Below, piece after piece: positions 23,461-34,984 of a stretch of DNA of 64,000 nucleotides. Positions within the stretch are counted from its first letter, which is position 1. Every line of letters starts with the position of its first letter. Both the position numbers and the translations under genes were made by a program. This stretch comes from Pyxicephalus adspersus (lineage: Eukaryota; Chordata; Amphibia; Anura; Pyxicephalidae), in the NCBI RefSeq assembly GCF_032062135.1, contig NC_092859.1:28652041-28716040 (forward strand), read 5' to 3'. The notes under the pieces were generated by a model. It had not been told where the DNA came from. It worked only from the letters and a program-made list of their open reading frames with translations, and ran no database searches.

Positions 23461-23617
23461 GTATAGCTGACCAGAGGCCACACATCGTACTGCTCTCGCT
23501 GACCCACGTTCTGTCTCTGGTCCTCCATCCTTTTGCCTAATGTCACCGTACTACTTGTCCACAACTTTATGGGTGGTATACCTTACACACGTCATCCAAG
23601 TCATGATGCCAGCTAGC

Positions 23618-23695
23618 AATTATTATTATTAATAAACAGGATTTATATAGCATAAACAAATTATACAGCTTTGTAAAATTCAATAGGGGGTGCCT
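23618..23695 (-). mobile_element. SINE/LINE tail fragment inside the hAT
   Basis: ATTATTATTATTAATAAACA, GGATTTATATAGC and TTATACAGCTTTGTAAAATT are the reverse of the shared tail (GCGCTGTGTAATATG ... GCTATATAAAT ... AATAATAA) seen in the tRNA-headed SINEs. Confidence 0.65.
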
Positions 23696-24239
23696 ACATT
23701 AAATAGCAATGTGTTTTCCTGCTGTTTTGACGGCAGAGACTGTTGCTAGTGAGTTGAGTTTACCCTTTCTCAATGTCCTAATGTTTATGCTGCCTTCTGG
23801 ACGCTGTCCATCACGCAAAAATCCTATTTGCCTGCTGTCACTTTGCCTGCCATTTTCTGGAAAACCACAAGGTCTTGTTTAACATTTGTATTTTTTCCTT
23901 GTTGCCACTGTTCTCTTACACTTACCTAGCACAATTGGTGGTTCTAACATGTATAGGGGCATTGCTATTGATGTTTAAAATCGGCCTATTGACTTTAATG
24001 TAATTTGCAAAAACGATTTGTTGAAATTTTGCGAACCTACAGGAAGTTTGAGGAGATTTTCGGGAGACTGAGGCCTTTTCGCTCATCCCTACTTAGAACA
24101 ACCCAGACAGAAATATGAATCATTTGTTCTATATATGTAGGTCATCTTCTATATATGTATTTAATTTGTCTATTTAGCTGTTTGCCTGAAGTTTACTGTC
24201 AACACTTTTACTTTCAATATGACATTTAGTAAGCAGAAA

Positions 24240-24570
24240 TAGAATGGAGTCCACACATCAGAGGAAATCGGAGAAACGGTTAAACTATTTTGGCAATAAA
24301 GCAGGCAATCTCTATCTGTATGTATGGTCCACCTCTTCCGTCCCCTCTCAGCCTCCTTTCCTCGCTATTATTTATGTCACATTGCTTTTACGCTCCCCTT
24401 TCATGCGCTGCTACCTAGATAAGGTTTTTCCAATCAACCTGCTTGTTATCTCGCTGCGCTGTTAACTGGAGATGAATTAACAAAGAAACGTTGTATCTTA
24501 TCGCTGAAAGAGAGGAAATTCACAACAGAGAGAGAGGCACAATGGGACGTTCTTATATTCCGAGACTGTA
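24240..24570. promoter_or_regulatory. Candidate conserved noncoding element
   Basis: A unique-looking block with retained CpGs and many plausible factor motifs: TTATTTATGTCAC, CTAGATAAGG, TTATCTCGCTGCGCTGTTAA, TCTTATCGCTG. A 73-codon frame crosses it and has no support. Function is inference. Confidence 0.3.
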
Positions 24571-26262
24571 ATTATGTTCCCACTTCATATGCTGATGTGA
24601 TCCCATCAAAGAATTCGTCACTGGCGAGAAAGGAGGGTGACACCAAATACCCACTCTCATCAGGTCTGCACCTTTTCTAAGACCAGGCGATATAGAATAA
24701 TAGCTGCATGTCCAAAGTTTAAAGGGCAACAACTTTAAGTTATATAGTATATTGCCTTGAACAGAGGTTACAGTACTTCCCGGACAATGCTTTTTAAGTT
24801 TCCTTTTTTTTTTGTCACAAGAATGGAACCATCTTCGCTCAGGTATCATCCTGGCACATGATTTACCTTCTGCCAGTTTAGAGATAGCATATTCCTGAAC
24901 ATATTGCTGGTTGGGTTCACAAATGTCTGACAAAGATCAACCTCTGCTGCAGTTTCTCACTTTGTGACTTGCTACAAAGTTCCAACATGGGAGTCTGATC
25001 ACTGAGGAAGAGAAGGCAGAGGAAATGCTTCTTCTTGCTTGCAGCAGGCCAATGACTACAAGTCACAGGCCATGCAAACCAGTGGACAGGAACTTTGTTT
25101 TTTGGAGATGTTCTAAAAGATGGTACAGTTGCTGTACATTTTGACATGTCAGTGACCTATTCATGGAGATTTCTAAAGGATCCACTGTATATAATATACA
25201 GAAAACTACACAATAAATACAACTTTTGCACCACAAGAACTAAATTGATTTATTAAAGTAGATCTTTGTAGTTATGACAAACCCAAGTGAAAGAATGGGC
25301 AATCACAGAAGTGAAGATGCAAACCCCTTCACATGTGTCTGGCCAGTACAGACAAGCAGACATCATAAAAGGCCAGTTTCAAAGTAAAGACTTCTTGATG
25401 TCCTTTGATTGCACCGAGGTGATGTTTTGTGGCCATTATAGATATGAATAGAGCTGAGCAGATTTGTCCTTTCACTGCTGTCACATTTAATGTACATGTC
25501 ATTGCCCAGTAATAAATTGAATTCTGTTTCGGTGCTGCCTGGCGAATGGAGCCCCTGCCGTCGCAGAGCGGTCTTTGTATCACACAACCAGTAGGACGAT
25601 TCCCCTAGGCAGATGAAAGAACAGAAAGAGACATGAATGACTCACCTTGAAATGGCGGCTCAGGTCTGTTTTTATCAAGGTACACCATAGGGAAGCTTGC
25701 AGCAATGTCACACAGCGGACCACTGCCCCGTCTCCAGCTTCCGATTTAAAGTCTTTGTGTGGGGCTCTAAACTCATAACGTTAGATGTAAAATGATTACT
25801 AGGCTCCCTTCCTGGGACATTAACCAGAATTAATACCAGTAATATAAAACAGCACCCCCAGGAACTACTACACCCAGCATACAATATACAATACAATAAC
25901 TATTGCAGCTAAACGAACACACAGGTTGGAGTTTTTGTAAGCTTTATATTCAAAACAGTAATAACAATATCTACAACCAATATACAATGAGTACACATAG
26001 AAGAGTCCTGAGGAGAATTGTGCACAGATATACCCGGGTATATACAGTCTATACCCACAAATACCTCCAGTAATGATCAGTGTCAGGATGAGTTGCAGAG
26101 GCGTCTGGAGTTGATTGTAGCAAAGATGTCCTGATGAGATGATCCTGAAAACAGCAGCCAGGAGATCCTCCAACCGGCAATTGGGCTGTGTGTGCTGTGA
26201 TCTTGGATTGACGGAATGCAGGCAACGTCTCTGGAGTTCAGGAACAATCTATCTGCACTACC
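24571..26262. other. No gene; one short dispersed repeat
   Basis: Several minus-strand frames of up to 126 codons (24553-24933) lack domains. From about 25880 to the hAT insertion and beyond it (26676-26880) the text may belong to one interrupted, unclassified element. Confidence 0.35.
24985..25055 (+). repeat. Unclassified dispersed repeat, copy 2
   Basis: Matches 3525-3600 over GTCTGATCACTGAGG, GAGGAAATGCTTCTTCTTG and TTGCAGCA. Confidence 0.5.
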
Positions 26263-26270
26263 ACGTAGAC

Positions 26271-26667
26271 CAGGGTTTGGCCTTTAGGCCAGATAAGGCC
26301 TAGCTGGTAGTTTGTTCCGGCCTAACGCCCCTGGCTTATCAGACCTAATGCGGGCGGGCAACCTGTGGCCGAACCGAACAAACTACCGGAGCCGCCAGAG
26401 CTCCAGAGCTGCATGCGGCTCTTGAGCCTCCATGTGGTGGCTCCTTTCCCTATTTACCGCGGCCAGTGTTAACACTTCTGCTTCCGGGGGGAAAGAGGGA
26501 ACATTACCTCTCCTTCGTATGCATTGCAGAGGAGAGTGATTTCCCTTCAGGGGGCGTTCCTGGTGGGGGCGGAGACATTAGGGAGGGACTCAAGAGAGAG
26601 TCTGGCCTAGTGTGCTCCTGCCTACCCCTTAAATGGCCTAGTGGCCAAAAAAGTTTGCTGACCCCTG
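26271..26667 (-). mobile_element. hAT-Charlie-like non-autonomous element (397 bp)
   Basis: On the minus strand it starts CAGGGGTCAGCAAACTTTTT, the known Charlie-type hAT end, and the other end is CAGGGTTTGGCC. Flanking octamers ACGTAGAC and ACCCTAGC agree at 5 of 8 positions. The interior is CpG- and G-rich (CGGGCGGGCAAC, GGAGCCGCCAGAG) with no transposase. Confidence 0.75.
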
Positions 26668-26675
26668 ACCCTAGC

Positions 26676-27419
26676 AATCACATTAATCTGCCAATGCAAT
26701 CGGACTTCTGCTACCTATGGGCCATCAGATGCCTAATCTATGCTAGATGTAACGGCTGAGCACATGTTCTCATCTCTGTCCCTGTACGTCCTGCATTTCC
26801 TTATATCCTGGTGGGGTTTCTAAGGCCACTATCAGGGACAGGAAACACGTCAACAACTTTATTTGCATTTTACAAAGTTACAACTCAGCTATAGATGGAA
26901 AAAGGTAGTCCCCTACACTAGGAAGCCCTCACATTTCAGCCCTTAACCTGAAATCAGAATAAAACAGCAATAGGGTACTACTTGACCTCAATTGTACAAT
27001 TTCATTCCAACAGATTGCTAATACTGAGCAAATATTGACATTAAGCAGTTGCACCCACTTTGGGTGCCATGGGCAGCTTCAGAGTGATCCCGCACTGCTC
27101 CCGGGGTTGCCACCTTGTCAGTCATTAAAACAATTGCACTGACAGCTGGCAGCAGTGATCAGTGCTAGTACTACTTACTGTCGTTCTGATACATTCCCTA
27201 TGGAATTGCCACTTGGAGGAGCCACATGTAGCGTCTACAGACAGAGAGGTTCACTGGCATGGGGAAACTACAAATGCACCACAATGGCCAGTGTGAACAT
27301 AGCCTTCTTACAGATTAGCATGATCTGTTAGCCATTAGGATGTCTCCACTTCACTTTTGATGATACAAAGCAACAACGGAATAAACCATGTTTAGCTGCC
27401 TTCTAAAAAAGGCATCCCT
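26676..27419. other. No gene or recognised repeat
   Basis: Spacer between a hAT element and a minisatellite. No supported features. Confidence 0.35.
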
Positions 27420-27760
27420 GCCAGTTCTTGCGTCTGTACATCTGCTGTGCCAATTATGACGGTCTCCCACCGTCCCTGCCTGGATTTCCCTGGTCTGTAT
27501 ACTTGATGTGTCCATTATAATGGTCTCCCACCATCCCTGCCCTGAGTTCCCAGGCCTGTACACCTGCTTTGCCATATTGAGGGGCTACCACTATCCTTGA
27601 CCTGGGTTCCCTGGTTTTTACACCTGCTGTGCCCAATATGATGGTCTCCCACCATTCTTGCCCTGAGTTCCCTCATCTGTACAGATGATGTGCTCATTGT
27701 GAGGGGCTACCACTATGCCTGCCCTGAGTTTCCAGGTCTGTACACCTATTGTGCCTAATA
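27420..27760 (-). repeat. 61-bp minisatellite, about 5.5 units
   Basis: CTGTACA-type anchors recur at 27434, 27495 and 27556, then near 27617, 27678 and 27739. Units share ATGGTCTCCCACCATCC, CTGCCCTGAGTTCCC and CACCTGCTGTGCC. Alternate units carry GAGGGGCTACCACTAT instead of the GGTCTCCCACC block, which hints at a two-unit higher order. Confidence 0.85.
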
Positions 27761-27949
27761 TAATCTTTATAAACACATAAGAAGCCAGAGACTGATGCTG
27801 TCCACTACACTCAACCTATAACTAAATTATCAATTTGGGGTAGACTGATCCTTAAACTCTTTAATTAACTTTACAAGTGCGGACTGACCACAGTGCTGGC
27901 AATGCAATTACTTTTGTAGGAGACTGGCTTGTTAACCTTTCATTTTAGA

Positions 27950-28330
27950 GGATTACAGAAGGGGCGTTTTCAGCGCAGACGCAAGGCAAAACATATTATC
28001 CCTTCATAAGCCAGGAGAGAAAGCAGACTCAGACATTTTCCTTAATCAGCGCATAGGTTCATGGGAAATCCAGAGCAGAAAACCCTGACGTTAACCCTGT
28101 GTCAGCTCCAAGGGCCACAGAAGAGTTATGACTTTTATTAAAGCTTGTGCGAGGTTGTCATGTCTTTGCACAGGGCGGAACAACCCCATAAATCTTTTTT
28201 TGCAGAAACTCAGGGTCGTCACTTCTTTAAATGCAGTCTAGAGGTTTGATTATGATACTTTTGGGTGCGAAAAGCCGTATCTCCAGGAAAGATAAAGTCA
28301 TCATCTAAAAACAACTCCACCCCTCCAACC
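27950..28330. promoter_or_regulatory. Candidate conserved noncoding element
   Basis: Unique-looking: GGGGCGTTTTCAGCGCAGAC, CTTAATCAGCGCATAGG, GCTTGTGCGAGGTTGTCATG, AGGGTCGTCACTTC and GGGTGCGAAAAGCCGTATC, with retained CpGs. No repeat match. Function is inference. Confidence 0.3.
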
Positions 28331-29068
28331 TTCCACCTCTGAGATTCTGCTGTTATTGAGTCAAGTTTGAAAAACAAGTTGGAATAAAAGAAGGGAACTT
28401 CTTCATGACCTGTGGTCTAGGGGCAGATAACATAATTGCACAAAACAGTGACCACCTGCCCCCCCTCCCCTTCTCATATAGTCCTACCCTGTATTGTCTT
28501 TCTGATCATTTGCAACTGTATTTAGGAAAGACACCCTCTACCTAATCCTTCCTTTATAAAGGATGGTTTGAGTGAAGTGGCTCTGTGCTGTTTATGCCAA
28601 GATTTAAATGTAAGGTTCAGTGTCTCTGAACAACCCCAGTTCTTGGCCAAAGCCTTGGTCTCCAGAGCCAGCTGTAAATAATGGCACAAGCTGCACGTTG
28701 GGGGATAGTATGGATTCCAGCTGTTCCATTCCATTGCTCATGGCCACCCCTATTGCCAGGCAATCAAAGGCATTCGGTGTCCTATGGATCTGAACAGATA
28801 TGGCCAAATGACCCCTACAAAGCAGTACCCAGAAGCATCCAGGTTCCCAGCTGAATGAGACGAATGTTTCCATGGGGACAGTAGCTCTAAAAATATTCAA
28901 CGCATCCATTTTTGGCAAATTAAGCAAATTAGTAAATTGCATAGCAGGCACATAGAGTGGGTGCCGCTGTTGCAGATAGTGTCTAGTACTAATTATTATT
29001 GACTGCACATAAAATTCATGGTATGTTTTCTTCAACGTGGGTTTGCTACTATATTGACAGCAACTAAC
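28331..29068. other. No gene supported; long minus-strand frame noted
   Basis: A 155-codon minus-strand frame (28604-29071) is the longest simple frame outside repeats. It shows no domain, coiled coil or signal that I recognise. Confidence 0.35.
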
Positions 29069-29152
29069 CAATTACCATAAATTAAGCCGATTCACCTTGC
29101 AGAAAGAATTTAACATGTCATTTTTTTTGTTTTTTATTTTTCCCATCCATAG

Positions 29153-29183
29153 CGGTGAACTATCTTGGAGAACAAAGAGAAAA
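29153..29183 (+). other. Possible 31-nt microexon
   Basis: A long T-rich tract (29120-29142) leads to CCATCCATAG at 29152. After 31 nt comes GTGAGT (29184), a consensus donor after AAA. Two of three frames are open, and the length is not a multiple of 3. A 14-bp direct repeat (ATTACCATAAATTA) flanks it at 29071 and 29191. No host gene is identified, so this may be chance. Confidence 0.2.
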
Positions 29184-29420
29184 GTGAGTCATTACCATAA
29201 ATTATCATTCAGCTGATTCACTAAGAGACACAACGATCGTTACTATTGGATATAGAAGACTTGAAGAATCGCCAGGTATCCACTAATAGTGATTAAGGTT
29301 TGCCGAGCGCTGTGATCTAGTTCATTAGCACACATTATGCATACACCTCATTTTTTCTCCGACGCTGCTAATTATTTAACTATTTGTCTTGAGCTCTGTG
29401 TAGTTTATTCTTTCAGCCAA
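29184..29420. promoter_or_regulatory. Candidate conserved noncoding element
   Basis: AACGATCGTTACTATTGG, CACTAATAGTGATTAAGG, TTCATTAGCACACATTATGC and GCTAATTATTTAAC are dense in homeodomain-like cores, with preserved CpGs (GCCGAGCGC, CCGACGC). Function is inference. Confidence 0.3.
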
Positions 29421-29710
29421 GAAAGTTGTTTAGAGTGTCTGGTCTATGGGGAAAATCAACGACAACTTCAGGCAGCAATCTGTCACTGACCAGTTAATTG
29501 CAGTTTGTAAAGTCAAATATTCAGTTTGTCAAACTTGTCAGTGTGAAAGGTGGGATTCTGTTCTCTGTCAGGCCTGGAGCAAGGCTAGGCAAGGTATCAT
29601 CACGTTTAGAGAAAGGAAGGTTAACACGGGCTACATTTTTTAGGTGGTGACTTTTGGGTAGACTTGGTTGGAGTGAGCATTGGTTTTTAGTCTACTTTAC
29701 AGTATAAGGC

Positions 29711-29870
29711 CGTGTTTCCCAAGCTTTTTTAACATGGGGGAACTATTTGAAATAACTTTTAGGTCCTCAGGGAACCCCTAAAACACTGGAATAAAGAGTG
29801 TTTCATCAGTTTACTTTGGCATACCTATGACCCCTTGGTGTATGGGGAAGGACATGGTTTGGGTATACAT
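29711..29870 (+). mobile_element. hAT left-end fragment
   Basis: CGTGTTTCCCAAGCTTTTTT, ACATGGGGGAAC and CCTCAGGGAACCCCTAAAAC resemble the start of a CAGTGTTTCTCAACC-type hAT element. The right end was not found. Confidence 0.5.
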
Positions 29871-30730
29871 CATATGTTGCAGATTCCAATTAGCATTGGG
29901 TAGTGGGGGCTGCATTTGATGTGGAATTATATCACCACTTACTTACTTCTGGTGAAATAATTAAAACACATTAAAACAATACTTTTATAAACTTTATTTT
30001 AGAACTTAATAAGGTACCTGACATTCCTCAAACATTCCCTTATTGTAATCAATTACTGTAGTTGCAACATATGTACTTGGAAGATTTCCAACAGGGAATA
30101 TTTGAGGGAATGTCAGATTCCCTGTTTAATAAATGGATCCCTAATTTTTGAAGCCTTGTGTGTTTTTTCACTTTTTATTGTGTGGATACAGGTAAGGGGT
30201 ACTAAAATGCCACTGTACTCATTCCAAGAGAAGATATAGATATCTGGTTGCTCCATTGTTAAAATAGTCTTCTAGATTTCACCATAAGCTCTCTCACAAC
30301 CCTGATATTGTATGTGGGACCCAATTCAGGGCTCTGACCTTCAATACTGGGACCCCCAATGTTGAGGGAAGGCATGGTCTAATATAGGATGAGGGGAGCA
30401 TACCATTTTTGAATTAGTCAGGCAGTATATTTTGATAAGGGCCTGGTTGAAATGTAAGGGAAATACCACTGTTATAAATTTAAAATTACCACAATTTACA
30501 GATTGCCTTCCCTTGGCATGTCATTTAAAGACTCTCTACTGTTTCTCACTGATTTTTTTTTTTTTCCTAGAAAAAAGGACTAATAAGCAAATAATATAGT
30601 AGTTAGAAATATGAAGACCCCTAGCAGCTTGTGCTTGCTATATTATTTGCTACATTTGCAAGAAATTTAAAACAATAAATCATAGTGACAACATAATGCA
30701 ATGATAATAATAATAGCTGCTGTACAACAC
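29871..30730. other. No gene or recognised repeat
   Basis: It may include the interior of the preceding hAT fragment. A T-run lies at about 30552-30567. Confidence 0.35.
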
Positions 30731-30732
30731 TA

Positions 30733-31065
30733 AAGCTACGTACACACGTCAGATTTTTATCGCCCGATAATCGGCATCGGCCAATTATCGGGCGAAAATC
30801 TGCCGTGTGTACAGTCGGTGTCGTCCATCGTCCGGACGACCGACCTGCCGGATCCACGGACGATGGACGACAGCCGATCGTAATGAAAGTGAAGGGGAGA
30901 GCGCGCAGCAGGGTGCCGCTCCGTCGCTCTCCCCCTTCCCTCTCCATAGAGCATGAACGGTGCTGTATGTACAGCACCGTTCATGCATCGTGCACTCCCT
31001 TGTCGTTGGAAAGGATCGTGAAAGATCCTTTCCAACGACAAAAATTGGCAGTGTGTACGCAGCTT
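30733..31065 (-). mobile_element. 333-bp CpG-rich hairpin MITE, copy 2
   Basis: Read on the minus strand it is collinear base for base with 14920-15252, has the same length, and differs at about 7 positions (about 98% identity by eye). TA flanks both sides. The three hairpins are all intact, and the middle one is a perfect GAACGGTGCTGTA / TACAGCACCGTTC pair. Confidence 0.9.
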
Positions 31066-31067
31066 TA

Positions 31068-32750
31068 TTGTACACACTAACACTATAACCTCTACCTGAC
31101 AAAGACCCTGCCTGTAGTAAGTAAAATAACACTATTATGATAGCGGCAATAGAAATCAGCCTCCTATATTGCCTCTGACTATTTCAGCAACATATTTGAT
31201 TGAATAAAAATGTTATTTAGTTCTCTAGGACTGAACTGACCAATATTCCGCTAAATTATGACTGCAACTCAAATCCCAACAACAGCAATTTAAATCACTG
31301 CACCTGCAGAGATGCTTTCTATTGTAATAAAATCTAGGTTGTGTCACTACTTTTGTATTGTAAATGTATACTCCTAGGTTAAAACTTGATTTATCGTTAG
31401 TAAAGTGGAATGTAAAGTATGTTGTCCCTAATATCTGAAGTTTCCCAGTTCTTCTGTGATATATTCGCAATTGTTCAGACAAAGAAAATAAAAACACCGG
31501 TTGTATCACATAGGTAGTTGCAGAAAAAAAAGAGATTCCAGCCTGAATATTACACTCCATCTTTTTAAAAAAGAGCAGGCGGACATCTCAGAGGAGAATG
31601 CATAATATCATGAGATATTTACTGCCACTGTCGCTTCTAAGCTCTCTGCTTATACACAATGTGATTATGATTAAGGGAGGGAAGGCACCGACTGCAAAGA
31701 AGGATAATGGTTTAATGCACTGATGTATAAGCACACAGAACTACATAGGATATTAAGTAAGTAGTGAATTTCCATAACAGCCACTGCTTCTCATAGCATT
31801 ACAGAGGGAGCTTTGTTAGAGAATTATGAAGGCATAAATAGGCTGAGCCGCCTGAACGTTGTTTTCTTGTTGGCAATTTACGCTGCAAAATATAAGACCT
31901 TCTTTTTTATGACAACCTTTATATTAGCAAAGACTGATTGGCCTTGGCACTACCGCTTGAAAATTGACGGATTATATTGTGCACTAACTGACTCATCAGC
32001 AATGAAAAGTTTAAAAAACCTTGGGGAGATGTTGTAAAGAGGACCTGTTAGCTTCTCACAAAATTAAAATACATAGGAGCTTTTAAACTTTAAAGAACAA
32101 CCTACAATGTTTTTAAACATTATCACTACATTTCCCTAATATCTTTATCATTTTAAAAGTCAATAGGAAAAACATTTAAATTATTAGATTATAATAAAAT
32201 AATCCCTGATATTTCTGTGAAGCTCTTGTATTGTAAATTGACAATGTTGTAGCCTTGTCTCCCAACTGTGACCCTGTGTTGGCACCCTGTCACACAGGGA
32301 GAGTTGTTTTTAGGGTAGGGCATTTGACCAGGGTCCCCTCCTTCTTCAGTGCTCCTATTGACAGAATGGCAGGAGTGGAGAAATTAGAGAAATTAAGTAC
32401 TGTGTATTTGGGGCCCCACTTCATTTGCCCAGGGTTCTACAGGCAATTGATACAGGCTATTAGTGGCCATTTCACCACATATGCAGGCATGGACTTCTGT
32501 TGTCACCACTTTAGTACGACTTAGTACCACTTAGTACCACTTTTGTGAAGCATCCTTCTTTTACATTTTGGTGGTGCTTTTGAAATATCATTCATTTTTA
32601 ATTTCAACAAATCTAGTATTGTTTTTTTCAGGGCATATAGGGTATTTTTGGTATTCCTCAATGATATTGCAACTGGAATTTGTTTTTGTCTTCCCATGAG
32701 AAAATAGTTTATAGAATAAATTCTTAACTAAAAAATGTATGTATTAGGAC
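31068..32750. other. No gene or recognised repeat
   Basis: The 111-codon minus frame at 31225 is unsupported. A tiny 11-bp triplet (CTTAGTACCA type) sits at 32511-32541. Confidence 0.35.
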
Positions 32751-32754
32751 TTAA

Positions 32755-32820
32755 AGCCGACCTATCATGAAAATATTTACCTTACATAAATGGGTAGACA
32801 ACCCTGCACATCTTCCAGAA
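32755..32820 (+). mobile_element. TTAA-flanked MITE, left-end fragment
   Basis: TTAA then AGCCGACCTATCATGAAAAT and CTTACATAAATGGGTAGACA, matching the end plus hairpin arm of the family at 34032, 46527 and 4909. Confidence 0.55.
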
Positions 32821-34027
32821 TCAGCTTGCTGCAGGTGAGCACAAAGGAGATCCCACCCTCATCAATGCTTTAATGAAGTATTTACCCTGAAAGCCACCAG
32901 GCCAGGATATCCTGGCAAAATCTCACTCTCCCAGCTCTTTTGCTTCAGCAAAGCTTTTGAAGGAAACTAGACTATTTCAGGTATATCCTAAAACTTTTTT
33001 TTCAAGAAATTAAGTTTGGTTCATTTCTAATTCTTCATTGAAGTTCCTGTTCTAAGATGTTATTGTGCTCTGCGAATTATCCATGCTAAGGATATGTTTA
33101 CTTCTGTGCAATTAATTTCTGAAGGCATTGTACTCATGGTGACCATAAAATTAGATTAATGACTACAAGTAATTAAAAAATAAAACAACAAGAACAATTC
33201 TTCAGTTAATTAAGCTTGCTATTTTTTGTTATATGGATGAAATAATTCCGATCCACACGCAGAGATTTCTCATTCTGAATCATACAGCCCCACATTGAAG
33301 CTGGCTGTTAAATGAAAAATAAATAAAACAACAGAGTTTAAAAACTCATTCTGATAATGACTGTATATTATATGGCAGTCACAAGCAAAGATTAGCATCT
33401 GTTTCTGGACAAATTGGGCAAGAGACTTGCTTCTCTGGAGCAAGAAGATATTTACATGTGATCACTGAGTGGGAGCATCAATTGCACAAGTTTACATTGA
33501 CTCCTCATTCATCAGATATATATTATCAGGCTTGTGGCATTGTTTAAAAATTCCGCTACAGTTCAAGGGCTGATCAAATGAAGTGGTCAAAGATGTTTGT
33601 TATGCAGAATCCAAAAACCATTTGGCTCAATTGAGAAGAAATTCTGATGGTTAATAAATGACCTCAGGAGAATAGCTACAGTCGTCAACGGCATCAAAAT
33701 ATCTGGGGAGGCTCACCAAATGTCTTAGGAAGATTGTAGTAATTTAAAAAAGGAACACAATGTGTGGAGACATGGGGAGGGACCATATTATGCAGCTTGG
33801 AGGGCAATAGGGGCAATCTGCAAATCCTTGTATTTATAAGAATTTTGTTTAGACATCCTTAATACCTAGCCTGAAAGGTCCCTTGGAGAGGTTTTCCACC
33901 AAACAAAAAAATAGGCAAGCCTTAGATTTGAAAGAGGGGTCTTTTTTGAAAAAAATTATGAGGTCTCATAGTAGAGGTAGGAGGCCTTGAAAAGGTCTTC
34001 CAAAAACATTAGTTTTATCTATCCAGT
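32821..34027. other. No gene or recognised repeat
   Basis: AT-rich. A stretch near 33190-33310 (AGTTAATTAAGC, TTCCGATCCACACGC) looks unique and could be regulatory, but the case is weak. Confidence 0.35.
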
Positions 34028-34031
34028 TTAA

Positions 34032-34497
34032 AGCGGAACTAAACCCACAAAAAAAAAACATTCTTCGTTTTGGGTCCAGCATCATCCCGTCTTCGGCCTG
34101 GCACAGGGCGCTGACATCTTCTATCTTCTCCCTGTTTCTTTTTCCTGCGTCAAATGATCTTGTACTGCGCAGGCGCGAGATTAGGGGACGTAGATGGGGA
34201 AAAAGAGTGCCGACCTCACTACGCATGCGTGAGATCGGCAATTGTTTTCTTCCACTAAAGAAAGGGCTCATTCTGCACATGATCGAGATCAGGGCATGCG
34301 CAGAAGGAGCAGACAAGAGCCTTTAGGGATGCGAGATGTCAGTATGCCAGGAAGCTTTGCGCTCCATTCTGTCTTGAACGCTGTGGCAATCAAGACAGAA
34401 AGGTACTGCATCCTTTTTGTAAAATACAATTTTTACTTTAAATTAAAGAGTTGTCTACCCTTTTATGTAAAGTAAACATTTTGAGTTTAGCTCTGCT
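34032..34497 (+). mobile_element. TTAA-flanked MITE with CpG-rich core (466 bp)
   Basis: It starts AGCGGAACTAAACCC after TTAA and ends GAGTTTAGCTCTGCT before TTAA, an imperfect inverted repeat. The interior has CTTGTACTGCGCAGGCGCGA, then CATGATCGAGATCAGGGCAT and GCGCAGAAGGAGC, shared with the copy at 46527. A right-side hairpin arm CCCTTTTATGTAAAG is present. The 116-codon minus frame inside is incidental. Confidence 0.8.
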
Positions 34498-34501
34498 TTA
34501 A

Positions 34502-34940
34502 CTTGTGCCCTTGGACAAAGTAACCTTATAAATGATCTTTTGGTTGACGTCCTAGACTCACACTCTAAAATCTTGTCCAAAATTAAAAAGCCATGTGGAT
34601 GTTGCCATAAATGTGGAGCAGCCCAATAGTAATGCTTATGAAGGGGTTGGTTGGAAATTACTGGACCCCATAGCAAGTTTTGTATACTCTTTACTTGTGG
34701 GACAATTGCAACAAGATCCTCCTTCTACACCTCTTCTATCTCTAGAACTGCAGCTGGCCAGATGGGTCAATATATGTCAAAAAAGTCTATTCCACTATTA
34801 GCTGGCTAGTTGGCGCTGAGTGGGGAGGGAGAATACCAAAAAAATATCACAGGTCTCTATGGGCCCCAAAACATCCACTATCTTTGCTGTGGTAATCCTT
34901 GACACTGGGTTTAAAATGGTATGCCAAGCAACCTGACATA
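34502..34940. other. No gene; may be Tc1-like element interior
   Basis: It lies inboard of the Tc1-like end at 34984, but no transposase motif is visible. Confidence 0.3.
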
Positions 34941-34984
34941 CTATAGGTGTGATGGTCAGGTGTCTACAAACTTTTGACCATATA
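34941..34984 (-). mobile_element. Tc1-like terminal repeat fragment
   Basis: On the minus strand: TATATGGTCAAAAGTTTGTA, then GACACCTGACCATCACACC. This closely follows the well-known vertebrate Tc1 end (GGCCAAAAGT ... TGGACACCTGACCATCAC). No partner end was located. Confidence 0.65.

Larger units (their letters stand above)
21241..24091 (+). mobile_element. Large decayed hAT-superfamily element
   Basis: The right end is TTTTCGCTCATCCCTA, the inverse of a TAGGGATGAGCGAA-type hAT end. It is preceded by subterminal TTTGCGAACC and TTTTCGGGAG words and by CTATTGACTTTAATG. Inside, in order, are a leader, a 75-bp tandem array (21614), a BED-finger reading frame (21924), a 150-bp tandem array (22945) and a non-coding 3' part. 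The transposase catalytic core and dimerisation domain are not seen. The left end at 21241 is a guess. Confidence 0.6.

Noticed and set aside
28604..29071. 155-codon minus-strand open frame
   Set aside because: No domain, signal or splice context recognised; the length is within what chance allows in 64 kb.
30621..31132. Several frames above 100 codons on both strands
   Set aside because: They sit in the CpG-rich 333-bp MITE, which simply has few stops; the same frames recur in the other copy.
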